A stretch of DNA of 64,000 nucleotides from Lachnoclostridium sp. An196 (lineage in GTDB: Bacteria > Bacillota > Clostridia > Lachnospirales > Lachnospiraceae), in assembly GCF_002160135.1 (NCBI RefSeq), contig NZ_NFJZ01000010.1, forward strand, positions 62,001-126,000, written 5' to 3'. Shown here piece by piece: positions 34,078 to 42,445 of this stretch (its first letter is position 1; the number at the start of each line of letters is the position of its first letter). Below the pieces are notes generated by a model. It did no database searches, had not been told where the DNA came from, and saw only the letters and a program-made list of their open reading frames with translations. A program made the translations under genes and the position numbers.

Positions 34078-35156
34078 AGTTCTTCACCCACCCGCCGTCT
34101 CTTCCGATATTCTTTCAAAGATGCAGAAATCAGGACAAACAGGAACCTCCCTTTGAAATCTCCTCTGATATCAATATGGAATGACTCTTCATATTTTTTT
34201 AATTTATATACAAGAGTATTCTTATGCAGATACAGGCTTTCTGCAGTCTGGGAAATATTGAAATTGTTGGACAGAAGAGAATCCGCGATCTGGATCAGCT
34301 CATCAATATCCGTATCTTTTCCAAAATCGTGATAATAATCAAATACATCCCGCACATCATTCAGTTTAATCTCTGACATAAAATAGTCGTACAGAAAATC
34401 CATAAACCAGACTATTCTGTCACGGCTCTCTTTCTCGTTGTCTTTCAGCCAGAGACAATGGCGATAGCTTTCCTTATAGTTTCTGAGTTTACGCTGTACG
34501 GACCCGATCCAGTAACCGTCTCCTGTCACGTCCAGGTCTTTCAGCATCCTCAGAAACTTTCCGATATGACTTTTCATCTGCTGGTTTTCCATATTTTCAG
34601 GAACCGCCTTAAAAATAAGGAGCGCGTACCGGCTCAGCAAAGAACAGAGGCTATCTTCTCCTTCCGGCATCAGCTTTAATTTTGCGATCTTACGATTGTC
34701 AAATCCCTGTTCATTTACAATATAGATCGCAACCCTTGACCGGGTCTGATCAAAACCCATTTCTTCAATCAGACCCAGAATACGGTTCATATCAAAAGAT
34801 TCTTCATCCAACAGCAGCTTAACCAGCCTGTCGTCCTCTGTAATATTTTGTTTCAATGTGCTCTGCGTAATCTCGTAAGTAAGGCGGATATTCAGGGAAT
34901 CACTGATTAAATTCCCCATCAGACCTAAATTCTCGTCTCTTCCGCTCAGCCACAAATATCCGTAATCAAAATTTTTCGCTTTGACCGGATAATACAAATT
35001 GCAGGAATCCGGGCTGCCAATATCCCGATGCGCGCCGATCAGCGCTGCATCGCTGCAGTCTACCACATCTCCCTCTCCATTCAGGAGGCCTATGGTATAA
35101 TTCTTATTTTCACGCACCACATTGATAAACTCTTTAAAAACGCTGTCAATAATCAT
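34074..35156 (-). CDS. CdaR/PucR-type transcriptional regulator
   Basis: 360 residues. The N-terminal 130 residues match the sugar-diacid recognition region of CdaR (IGLLNGEGDVVDCSD, YPVKAKNFDYGYLWL). A middle GGDEF-like regulatory segment is followed by a C-terminal PucR helix-turn-helix (NFNISQTAESLYLHKNTLVYKLKKYEE, seen as ISQTAESLYLHKNTLVYK). It probably senses a sugar acid and regulates the PTS locus around it. Promoter with TATAAT at 35221-35226. Stop overlaps the start of the divergent EIIB gene. Confidence 0.85.
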   Translation of the reverse strand: MIIDSVFKEFINVVRENKNYTIGLLNGEGDVVDCSDAALIGAHRDIGSPDSCNLYYPVKAKNFDYGYLWLSGRDENLGLMGNLISDSLNIRLTYEITQSTLKQNITEDDRLVKLLLDEESFDMNRILGLIEEMGFDQTRSRVAIYIVNEQGFDNRKIAKLKLMPEGEDSLCSLLSRYALLIFKAVPENMENQQMKSHIGKFLRMLKDLDVTGDGYWIGSVQRKLRNYKESYRHCLWLKDNEKESRDRIVWFMDFLYDYFMSEIKLNDVRDVFDYYHDFGKDTDIDELIQIADSLLSNNFNISQTAESLYLHKNTLVYKLKKYEESFHIDIRGDFKGRFLFVLISASLKEYRKRRRVGEEL

Positions 35157-35220
35157 TTTGCCCCTCTAACCGTGCCTTATCTGCGGAAACGAATTCCTAT
35201 GCATCAACGCTTATCTGATT

Positions 35221-35252
35221 ATTATAGCAGAATTCATATCTTTTGTATACAA
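35221..35252 (-). promoter_or_regulatory. cdaR-like gene promoter with TTGTATACAA palindrome
   Basis: TATAAT (35221-35226) on the minus strand; the -35 region (35244-35249) is poor and is covered by a perfect 10-bp palindrome TTGTATACAA (35243-35252). A weak -35 under a palindrome suggests an activator or autoregulatory site. Confidence 0.5.
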
Positions 35253-35302
35253 GTCTTTCTCAGGGGTCAATCTGCTTATCATACAGCAGGAAATACGTTT
35301 CT

Positions 35303-35722
35303 CTATTCCTCGTCATCCAGACGTTTGTTTGTATGCACACCGCTTTCTTTCAACGTGGCAATACAGTTCTCAGCCAGTTCTTCCACGTTCACGTCACCGT
35401 CATCCATATTCAGCGTGGTTACATACAAATCAATCAGCATGGAAAGATTGACTCCGCTGACCACATCGTGATGATATTTCCGGCTGAGTGCCGTAAATAC
35501 ATTGCAGGGGGTTCCTCCGAACAGATCTGTAAGCACAATCATCGGCTGCTCTGTTTTGGCAAGAATCTCATCTGCCTGTTTCATAAAGTCCTCAAAAGAC
35601 ATGGTCGGCAGCAAAGACAGCACCTGTACGTTTTCCATCTTTCCGGTGATCATCTCTGCTGATTTCACCAATTCTTCGCCAAATCTCCCATGTGTTGCGA
35701 TTACAATATTAAATTTAGCCAT
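35303..35722 (-). CDS. Mannose-family PTS EIIA
   Basis: 139 residues, a stand-alone IIA-Man domain: FNIVIATHGRFGEEL with phospho-accepting His11, and IVLTDLFGGTPCNVFTAL, the family signature. It receives phosphate from HPr and passes it to EIIB. Start ATG at 35722 behind GGAGGG, 28 bp after the dehydrogenase stop. Last gene of the EIIB-EIIC-EIID-dehydrogenase-EIIA run. Confidence 0.95.
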   Translation of the reverse strand: MAKFNIVIATHGRFGEELVKSAEMITGKMENVQVLSLLPTMSFEDFMKQADEILAKTEQPMIVLTDLFGGTPCNVFTALSRKYHHDVVSGVNLSMLIDLYVTTLNMDDGDVNVEELAENCIATLKESGVHTNKRLDDEE

Positions 35723-35750
35723 CTTATCCCTCCAGAATTCATGTATGATA

Positions 35751-36683
35751 TTATTTTCCGAGCAGCTGTTCCATCACAATCTGAGAAGACATCTCGCAGG
35801 TTCTTCTCTCAGACTCTTTCGAACGGGCTGCCGTATGCGGGGTCAGCAGGAAATTATCCAGCGCGACCAGAGGATCGTCCGCTTTAGGCGGCTCATCACT
35901 GTATACGTCGAAGCATGCCGAACGGATCTCATGGTTCACCAGCGCTTCATACAGAGCTTTTTCATTAACAATTCCGCCTCTTGCCGCATTGATCAGGCAG
36001 GCGTCTTTCTTCATTCTCTTCAGTTCGTTTGTGGAGATCATATCTCTGGTTGAATCCAGCAGCGGCACGTGCAGAGAAATAAAATCACTGTTCTCAATAA
36101 TCTCATCCTGTGTCGCTTTCGTCACATGGTACTGTTCCGCCACTTCATCCGGGATCTCGAACACATCGTATGCCAGCACTTTCATGCCCAGTCCCACCGC
36201 AAACTGCGCCAGGTGCTTTCCGATCTGGCCGAAGCCGATGATGCCCAGCGTCTTTCCGTTGATCTCGCGGCCGGTAGGCTTGTTCCATCCGTGGTTTTTC
36301 ACGTCGCGGATGCTGGTATAAAGATTCTTGGATTCCGCGAACATCAGCGCCACCACATGCTCGGCCACGGCGATGGAGTTGGATCCCACGGTCCTTCCCA
36401 CATAGATTCCTCTTTCTTTTGCGTATTCCAGGTCGATATTATCCGTACCAACGCCGAATTTGCATACCACTTTCAGGTTCGGGCACTGTTCCATCATGGC
36501 ACGGTCCATCACATCCACACCCACGATGATCCCGTCCGCATCCTTTGCCAGCTCCAGGAACTGTTCCGGCGTATACTGTTTTCCCGTGTCATTGTAGTGT
36601 ACGTCCACGCCTTTTGCTTCCATCTCTTTTACAATGTCCACGCCGTAATTGGCAAACCCTCTCGGGGTAATCAGAACCTTCAT
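35751..36683 (-). CDS. D-2-hydroxyacid (phosphoglycerate-type) dehydrogenase
   Basis: 310 residues with the NAD-binding site LGIIGFGQIGKHLA and catalytic Arg (NAARGGIVNE), Glu (DVYSDEPP) and His (LTPHTAARSKES) in the expected order. The length lacks the ACT domain of many SerA proteins. Its position between EIID and EIIA genes points to a role in catabolism of the transported sugar derivative, not serine synthesis. The substrate is unknown; an oxidised or acid sugar is plausible given the CdaR-type regulator. Confidence 0.87.
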   Translation of the reverse strand: MKVLITPRGFANYGVDIVKEMEAKGVDVHYNDTGKQYTPEQFLELAKDADGIIVGVDVMDRAMMEQCPNLKVVCKFGVGTDNIDLEYAKERGIYVGRTVGSNSIAVAEHVVALMFAESKNLYTSIRDVKNHGWNKPTGREINGKTLGIIGFGQIGKHLAQFAVGLGMKVLAYDVFEIPDEVAEQYHVTKATQDEIIENSDFISLHVPLLDSTRDMISTNELKRMKKDACLINAARGGIVNEKALYEALVNHEIRSACFDVYSDEPPKADDPLVALDNFLLTPHTAARSKESERRTCEMSSQIVMEQLLGK

Positions 36684-36706
36684 CTGTCTTTCCTCCTATA
36701 TTCAGC

Positions 36707-36736
36707 GGGGCAAACCCGCTTTTGCAGGTTTGCCCC
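36707..36736 (-). repeat. Intercistronic hairpin after EIID
   Basis: GGGGCAAACC (36707-36716) and GGTTTGCCCC (36727-36736) pair perfectly with a 10-nt loop in the gap between EIID and the dehydrogenase. No U-tract follows on the minus strand, so it is more likely an mRNA-stability or processing element than a terminator. Confidence 0.65.
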
Positions 36737-36752
36737 CACGCAGTCATTTCAA

Positions 36753-37604
36753 TTAGATAATTCCGAAGAATGTCAGTACAATCGCAATCACCATGGTATA
36801 AACCATAAGTCTTAAATACTTCGGCCCGCGCTTGGTTATGTACAGGTACATTCCCATAACCACGCAGAACGGCAGGAGGTTTGGAATGATGCCGTTCAAT
36901 GTATCCTGAAGGGCTACCGTCGTGTCATTGTTCACATAGGTCAGCGCTGTGGTCACTTTTACATATGATGCCGACAGACAGCCGATCATGAACAGGCCTA
37001 CAATACTTGCAATGTCAATTACCTTCTTGATCATACCGGAATGCAGGATCTCCAGCACCGCTTTTCTACCAAGAGAATAACCTTTCTGGAACAGGAACCA
37101 GGACCAGCCGTAGGACCATGCCAGATAGATCAGTCCCGGCATGAACGCCGCCCACACGCTTCCGTTCAGAGCCATCGGCACAAAGATTGCCAGCGGGATC
37201 GTAGCCACGATACCCTGGTCCACGCTGTCGCCGATACCTGCCAGCGGTCCCATAAGGCCAAGTTTCAGGGACTGGATCACCTCCGGAGATACTTCTTCGC
37301 CTGCGGCGCGCTGCTCCTCCAGGGAGATCGTAATGCCATGAATGATGCTGCCCCAGTCACAGTTCGTATTGAACATGGAGTGATGGCGTCTCATGGCATT
37401 TTTCAGTTCTTCCGGGTCATCTTTATAGAGTTTTCTCAGGATCTTGTTCATGGAATAACCAAAAGCAAGAGCCTGCATTCTGTCGAAACTTACCGGCACC
37501 TCAACGGCGGTACACCATTTAAACCATGCTTTCAGCAGATCCAGTTTTGTAATCACGGATTTCTTTTCTTCTGCCGCTGCCTGCGTCGTCGTTACTTCGC
37601 TCAT
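36753..37604 (-). CDS. Mannose-family PTS EIID
   Basis: 283 residues of the membrane EIID subunit. The N-terminal soluble part (NKILRKLYKDDPEELKNAMRRH) precedes HHSMFNTNCDWGSIIHGITI and KLGLMGPLAGIGDSVDQG, both conserved in EIID, and C-terminal helices. It works with EIIC for sugar translocation. The start overlaps the EIIC stop by 4 bp. Confidence 0.96.
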   Translation of the reverse strand: MSEVTTTQAAAEEKKSVITKLDLLKAWFKWCTAVEVPVSFDRMQALAFGYSMNKILRKLYKDDPEELKNAMRRHHSMFNTNCDWGSIIHGITISLEEQRAAGEEVSPEVIQSLKLGLMGPLAGIGDSVDQGIVATIPLAIFVPMALNGSVWAAFMPGLIYLAWSYGWSWFLFQKGYSLGRKAVLEILHSGMIKKVIDIASIVGLFMIGCLSASYVKVTTALTYVNNDTTVALQDTLNGIIPNLLPFCVVMGMYLYITKRGPKYLRLMVYTMVIAIVLTFFGII

Positions 37605-38353
37605 GCTTCCACCTCCTCATCAGTCTGCACAAAGAGTGATGCGATCATTGCCAGGCACAGTGCCAGTACGGCGCCGGTCAGCATTGAGAATCCCAAAATG
37701 GAATACAGGAAGAATCCAAGCACGAAGAACGGCAGATACTTCTGTTTTCCCATTACCACGATCGTCAGTGCAAAACCTAATGCCGGAAGCATGTTTCCTG
37801 CATTTGCAAGACCATCCATCGCCCACTGCGGCACTGCGTTGATGAACGCCTGCACCACGTTGTTTCCCAGCCAGGTAGCAATGAACACCGGAGTGAAGTA
37901 AAGGACTCCGTTGGTCAGCCACGGAAGGATGAAACACATCTTGGATACTTTGTCGTACTCGCCTCTTTCGATGAACTGATCCGCTTTCGTGTTATAGAAA
38001 GAGTTGATCGTACGTCTCACGTTGTTAATCAGAACGCCCAGTGCGCCGAAAGGCACTGCCAGCGCCACGGCTGCTCCGGCGTCCAGGTTGCCCATGATGG
38101 CTGCCGGCACCGCGATACAGGTTGCCAGGCCCTGGTCGCTCGGGATGTTTCCGCCTGCCTCAATACCGCCCATCCACATGAGCTGGATCGTTGCTCCGTA
38201 GAGCAGGCCGGCCTGTACATCTCCAAATACCAGACCGATGAACACACCAAGCACAACTGGTTTACGGAATGCAAACGAAAAATAATACTGCGCCCGCCCC
38301 ATGGAGATCCAGTAGAGCAAGCCTACCAATGCGGCTTTTACTATCATGTCCAT
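37601..38353 (-). CDS. Mannose-family PTS EIIC
   Basis: 250 residues, mostly membrane. Conserved region GATIQLMWMGGIEAGGNIPSDQGLAT (blocks IQLMWMGGIEAGG and IPSDQGLA) identifies the substrate-binding EIIC of this family. Located between EIIB and EIID in the standard order; ATG at 38353 follows AGGGGG. Sugar specificity cannot be read from the sequence. Confidence 0.95.
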   Translation of the reverse strand: MDMIVKAALVGLLYWISMGRAQYYFSFAFRKPVVLGVFIGLVFGDVQAGLLYGATIQLMWMGGIEAGGNIPSDQGLATCIAVPAAIMGNLDAGAAVALAVPFGALGVLINNVRRTINSFYNTKADQFIERGEYDKVSKMCFILPWLTNGVLYFTPVFIATWLGNNVVQAFINAVPQWAMDGLANAGNMLPALGFALTIVVMGKQKYLPFFVLGFFLYSILGFSMLTGAVLALCLAMIASLFVQTDEEVEA

Positions 38354-38375
38354 TTTCTTTTGTCCCCCTCTGTCA

Positions 38376-38858
38376 TTAAAGTTTTGCTACAGCCTGCTGC
38401 AGCGTAATAGACGGATAATCCGGAGTGGTCTGGAAATAAATCTTAACGCCTTCTTTTTCCAGATCAAGCAGCATATCCGCGTCCGCACGGTCAAGCGTAA
38501 TCGCATTATTCACTGCCTTTCTGCCCGGACCTCCTCCAAGTCCGCCGATCTGCACCTCTTCAAGTTTCAGCCCTGCTTTGCATGCATCGCTCAGCTCTTT
38601 CACGCTCTTGAACAGCATCAGTACACGATTCGCGTCAAATGCGCCTTCCTGCTGCTGTTTCACTGCTGTGTCGATGTCAAGGATCTTGATTTTCACTCCC
38701 TTGGGAGCTGCCATCTTGAACACGTCCTGCATGAACTCGTCCTTGCTGAGAGCAGTGTCAACTGTTACGATTTCGTTGATCTGGCACTGTGTCAGCCATC
38801 TGGTGATCACCTGGCCGTGGATCAGACGAAAATCCACTCGAGTTAAAACAATACTCAT
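38376..38858 (-). CDS. Mannose-family PTS EIIB
   Basis: 160 residues, canonical EIIB-Man: SIVLTRVDFRLIHGQVITRW with phospho-His14, VFKMAAPKGVKIKI and GLGGGPGRKAVNNAI. First gene of EIIB-EIIC-EIID-dehydrogenase-EIIA. ATG at 38858 follows AGGAGG. It contrasts with the divergent EIIB at 33601. Confidence 0.95.
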   Translation of the reverse strand: MSIVLTRVDFRLIHGQVITRWLTQCQINEIVTVDTALSKDEFMQDVFKMAAPKGVKIKILDIDTAVKQQQEGAFDANRVLMLFKSVKELSDACKAGLKLEEVQIGGLGGGPGRKAVNNAITLDRADADMLLDLEKEGVKIYFQTTPDYPSITLQQAVAKL

Positions 38859-39059
38859 ATCTCATTCCTCCTTTTATTGATATCTTATCAAAAGAGGCTT
38901 TCCTTTCCTATGTTCGTCTGACCCAAAAAAACAGACCATTTTTATGTTTTTGTACAAATCATTTAACAGTTTTTTCAGAATAAGTTTCCAATTAGGTATT
39001 TTTTATTCATATTCTGGATCGCCAAATATTTAAACCGTCATTTTGTTTTATAAAATGCA
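38859..39059 (-). other. AT-rich upstream region of the PTS operon
   Basis: No gene. I see no sigma-54 (TGGC-N8-TGC) element as found before LevR-controlled mannose-family operons, and no convincing sigma-A promoter. A TGATA-AGA-TATCA dyad lies about 20 bp before the EIIB ribosome site, and a TTTGTACAAA palindrome occurs near 38950. Either could be a regulator site. Confidence 0.4.
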
Positions 39060-39092
39060 TAAAAAAAGCGGGCGGATTGTAATATCCGCCCA
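39060..39092 (-). terminator. Intrinsic terminator of the aldolase gene
   Basis: GGGCGGAT (39070-39077) and ATCCGCCC (39084-39091) form the stem, and the minus-strand RNA ends in seven U residues (39061-39067). It separates the aldolase gene from the PTS operon. Confidence 0.88.
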
Positions 39093-39108
39093 CGCGCTGT
39101 CATCTGTT

Positions 39109-39747
39109 TTATTTATTTCTGAATGCTGCGATAATATCGTGGATTTTCTTCGCATTGGCCGCGATATCTTCAGAGGTTCCCTTGGTCAGAAGGCCGCCGA
39201 ATCCGCATACGTCCGCGCCGCTCTCCAGCCAGGTCTCCAGGTTCTCCAGATTGATTCCGCCGCTGGCCATAATCGGCATGGTCGGGATCGGAGTCTTGAA
39301 GACTTTTGCCAGCTTCGGACCATAAAAATCAGAAATCGGAAATGCTTTAATAAAAGCCGCTCCCATGCTCAGCGCGTTCACTGCTTCCGTTACGCTGGTG
39401 CATCCCGGAGCATAAGGAATCTGATAGCGGTTGCATACCTTTGCAACGCCTTCATCATAGTTCGGAGCGATGACAAACTGAGCGCCGCAGAGAACCGCAT
39501 GTCTCGCCGTCTCGGCATCCAGTACCGTACCTGCTCCCACGATCAGATCATCCCCGTATTTTTCTCTCAGGCCTTTAATAACCTCACCCGCATTGTTCAG
39601 CGTAAAGCTCATCTCCATTACAGGCACGCCGCCCTTGATGCAGCCTTCTGCGATCTCGCTGGCTCTCTCCAGAGTCTCGGCTCTTACTACCGCGAGGGCT
39701 CCTGCTTCATACATCCTTCTCGTGATTTCCATTTTCTGCATTTTCAT
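39109..39747 (-). CDS. eda: KDPG/KHG aldolase family enzyme
   Basis: 212 residues, single class I aldolase barrel. GGVPVMEMSFT holds the conserved Glu, VGAGTVLDAETA and FVIAPNYDEGV follow, and AAFIKAFPISDF contains the Schiff-base Lys. It would cleave 2-keto-3-deoxy-6-phosphogluconate or a related keto-deoxy acid to pyruvate plus an aldehyde. An upstream GTG at 39756 overlaps the ribosome site; the ATG at 39747 sits 5 bp after GAGGTGG. Own promoter and strong terminator; functionally it could complete the sugar-acid pathway of the PTS locus. Confidence 0.92.
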   Translation of the reverse strand: MKMQKMEITRRMYEAGALAVVRAETLERASEIAEGCIKGGVPVMEMSFTLNNAGEVIKGLREKYGDDLIVGAGTVLDAETARHAVLCGAQFVIAPNYDEGVAKVCNRYQIPYAPGCTSVTEAVNALSMGAAFIKAFPISDFYGPKLAKVFKTPIPTMPIMASGGINLENLETWLESGADVCGFGGLLTKGTSEDIAANAKKIHDIIAAFRNK

Positions 39748-39799
39748 TCTTACCACCTCAATACTATACTGATTTGTTACATCTAACGGTTACATTCTT

Positions 39800-39827
39800 A
39801 TTTTACCGTAAATATCCCACATGGCAA
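39800..39827 (-). promoter_or_regulatory. Promoter of the aldolase gene
   Basis: TTGCCA (39822-39827), 16 bp, TAAAAT (39800-39805) on the minus strand. Confidence 0.6.
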
Positions 39828-39875
39828 TTGTTCATTCTCACATAATTCGGCCCCTGTTTTTGTACACTTTTCGCT

Positions 39876-40586
39876 TTATTCACCCAGATATGCCGATTGC
39901 ACAGACTTATTATTCAAAAGCTCCTGCGCTTTTCCTTCCAGGACGATACGCCCTGTCTCCAGCACATACCCTCTGTCCGCGATAGAAAGCGCCTTCTTCG
40001 CATTCTGCTCCACTAACAGTACCGTTGTTCCGCCGGCGCTGACCTCCTTGATAATATCAAAGATCTCATTCACCAGAATCGGCGAAAGACCCATGGACGG
40101 CTCGTCCATCAGGATAATGCGGGGATTGGACATCAACGCGCGTCCCATAGCCAGCATCTGCTGCTCTCCGCCTGACAGGGTACCTGCCGGCTGATTCTTT
40201 CTTTCTTCCAGTCTCGGGAATCTTTTGTAAACCTTCCGGAGACTTTCTTCAATCTCTTCCTTGTCATTTCTCGTATACGCGCCTAACCGCAGATTCTGAA
40301 GCACGCTCAAAGAGGCAAAAACTCTTCGCCCCTCAGGCACATGCGCCATTCCCATAGAAACAATTTTATGAGCCGGCGTTTTCGTAATATCCTGCCCCTC
40401 AAAAATCACGCTGCCGCTCTTTGGCGCAATCAGTCCGGAAACAGTATGGAGCGTCGTTGTTTTTCCTGCTCCGTTAGCGCCGATCAGCGCGATGACCTCT
40501 CCTTCGTTGACCTCGAAAGAGATTCCTTTTAAAGCCTGAATCACGCCATAATAGACACTCAGGTCTTTGATCTCAAGCATAGCCAT
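39876..40586 (-). CDS. livF: Branched-chain amino acid ABC transporter ATPase LivF
   Basis: 236 residues: Walker A LIGANGAGKTTT, signature LSGGEQQMLAMGRALM, Walker B IILMDEPSMGLSP, then LVEQNAKKAL. The short form and the VPEGRRVFASL block are typical of LivF. Last gene of livJ-livH-livM-livG-livF, 13 bp after livG. Confidence 0.96.
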   Translation of the reverse strand: MAMLEIKDLSVYYGVIQALKGISFEVNEGEVIALIGANGAGKTTTLHTVSGLIAPKSGSVIFEGQDITKTPAHKIVSMGMAHVPEGRRVFASLSVLQNLRLGAYTRNDKEEIEESLRKVYKRFPRLEERKNQPAGTLSGGEQQMLAMGRALMSNPRIILMDEPSMGLSPILVNEIFDIIKEVSAGGTTVLLVEQNAKKALSIADRGYVLETGRIVLEGKAQELLNNKSVQSAYLGE

Positions 40587-40599
40587 CTTCGCGTTCCTC

Positions 40600-41364
40600 C
40601 TATTCTCCCAGATATGCGGTGATCACCTTCGGATCCTTCAGGACCTCTTCCGTGTCTCCGTTGGCGAGCACCTGACCGAAATTCAGTACAGTCAGTCTCT
40701 CGCAGATGCCAGATACCAGCTTCATATCATGTTCGATCAGAAGAATCGTCATATTAAATTTATCCCGTACAAAACGGATCGTATTCATCAGACTCTGTGT
40801 CTCGTTAGGATTCATGCCCGCGGCCGGCTCGTCCAGCAGCAAAAGCTTCGGGTTTGTCGCCATAGCTCTGGCAATCTCCAACTCCCGCTGCTTGCCGTAA
40901 GGCAGATTGGACGCTTTATAACCGGCCTCTTTATCCAGTCCGAAAACTTCCAGGAGCTCCATGGCGCGCTCGTCCATCTCCTTCTCCAGCCGATAGAAGC
41001 GCGGCAGCCGCAGTATTCCTGTCAAAGCCGAATAAGTAAATTCTTTCTGGTTATGAAGCGCTACTTTTACGTTATCCAGCACCGAAAGATCCGAAAAAAG
41101 ACGGATATTCTGGAAAGTCCTCGCGATTCCTTCTTTATTCAGCTCAATGGTTTTCTTCCCGGTCACGTCTTCTCCGTCCAGAAGGATTTTCCCATCCGTC
41201 GGCTTGTAAACTCCGGTCAGCATATTAAATACCGTAGTCTTTCCGGCTCCATTCGGTCCGATTAATCCGTAAAGCTCCCCTTTTTCGATCGAAAGATTAA
41301 AATCATCGACTGCGCGGAGCCCTCCGAAAGAGATACCGAGATTTTTTACTTCCAGCATAGGCAT
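40600..41364 (-). CDS. livG: Branched-chain amino acid ABC transporter ATPase LivG
   Basis: 254 residues: LIGPNGAGKTTVFNM, GIARTFQNIRLFSDL, NLPYGKQRELEIARAMA (LivG-type signature in place of LSGGQ) and LLLLDEPAAGMNPNE. Pairs with LivF as the ATPase heterodimer. ATG at 41364 behind GGAGG, overlapping closely with the livM end (1-bp gap). Confidence 0.97.
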   Translation of the reverse strand: MPMLEVKNLGISFGGLRAVDDFNLSIEKGELYGLIGPNGAGKTTVFNMLTGVYKPTDGKILLDGEDVTGKKTIELNKEGIARTFQNIRLFSDLSVLDNVKVALHNQKEFTYSALTGILRLPRFYRLEKEMDERAMELLEVFGLDKEAGYKASNLPYGKQRELEIARAMATNPKLLLLDEPAAGMNPNETQSLMNTIRFVRDKFNMTILLIEHDMKLVSGICERLTVLNFGQVLANGDTEEVLKDPKVITAYLGE

Positions 41365-41365
41365 A

Positions 41366-42430
41366 TCACTGCACCTCCTTCTCTTTCCTGCGCAGCAGTT
41401 TCATCGGAGAATACCTCTCCCTCAGTTCAATCGCTTTCGGACTCCAGGTAAGAATCATAGCCGCGATCAGCACAATCGCGTAGATCAGCATACGGTATTC
41501 GTCCAGAGAACGCAGCATCTCCGGAAGCATCGTCAGGATAACAGCGGATATCATGGAGCCGCGAATGCTTCCGATCCCGCCCAGAACGACAAATACCAGA
41601 ATCGTAATAGACATATTGTAACCAAAATTTTTCGGAAGGGCTGTCAAAGTAGTCAGATTGTGCGCGTACAGCACGCCTGCCGCGCCGGCCATGGCGGCAG
41701 AAATACTGAAAGCCATAATCTTATATTTTGTTATATTAATACCGATGGATTCCGCCGCGATCCGGTTGTCGCGGATCGCCATGATCGCGCGGCCGGTCCT
41801 GGAATTGATCAGATTCAGCACAATGAAAAGAGTAATCAGCAGCATAATAATACCCAGGGTAAAATTCGAATCGGAAGGCGCCCCGGTAATGCCCTGCGCG
41901 CCGTTGATCACAACCATGCCATCCGCTTCCATATTCAGCTCAAGCATACTTTTCATGGAAAAATGGAATCCCTTGCTGTCAAGTCCCAGATAAATCGCGT
42001 TCACCAGGTTTTTGATAATCTCACCAAAAGCAAGCGTTACAATCGCCAGATAGTCGCCTCTCAGACGAAGCACCGGAATACCGACCAGAATACCGCAGAT
42101 GCCGGCACAGATTACTCCTATCAGCACCGCAATAATAAAACGGACTGTAGGAATCGGGATAGCCTGTTCCATGCATTTGGTAAACGTAGCGCTGGCGAAA
42201 GCTCCCACGCACATGAAACCTGCGTGCCCCAGACTCAGTTCTCCCAGGATGCCGACCGTCAGATTCAGAGAAACTGCCAGGATCGCATATACACAGAGCG
42301 GAACCAGAAGTCCCTCCATCAGGCTGGACATATTTCCGAATCTCATCCAGATTTCACAACCGACATACGCCAGGATTACAATTCCGTAGGTAATCAGGCT
42401 GTTCCTGGCTGTTTTCGACATTTTTTTCAT
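41366..42430 (-). CDS. livM: Branched-chain amino acid permease LivM
   Basis: 354 residues, about ten membrane helices. Conserved blocks LGELSLGHAGFMCVGAFAS, LRLRGDYLAIVTLAFGEI and GRAIMAIRDNRIAAESIGI are seen. A GTG at 42439 is in frame but falls in the ribosome site; the ATG at 42430 follows GGAGG by 6 bp. Between livH and livG. Confidence 0.96.
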   Translation of the reverse strand: MKKMSKTARNSLITYGIVILAYVGCEIWMRFGNMSSLMEGLLVPLCVYAILAVSLNLTVGILGELSLGHAGFMCVGAFASATFTKCMEQAIPIPTVRFIIAVLIGVICAGICGILVGIPVLRLRGDYLAIVTLAFGEIIKNLVNAIYLGLDSKGFHFSMKSMLELNMEADGMVVINGAQGITGAPSDSNFTLGIIMLLITLFIVLNLINSRTGRAIMAIRDNRIAAESIGINITKYKIMAFSISAAMAGAAGVLYAHNLTTLTALPKNFGYNMSITILVFVVLGGIGSIRGSMISAVILTMLPEMLRSLDEYRMLIYAIVLIAAMILTWSPKAIELRERYSPMKLLRRKEKEVQ

Positions 42431-42445
42431 CTCTCTCACCTCCGC

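Noticed and set aside
38859-39059. Sigma-54 promoter for the mannose-family PTS operon
   Set aside because: No TGGC-N8-TGC element was found, and no LevR-like regulator is encoded; a CdaR-type gene is present instead.
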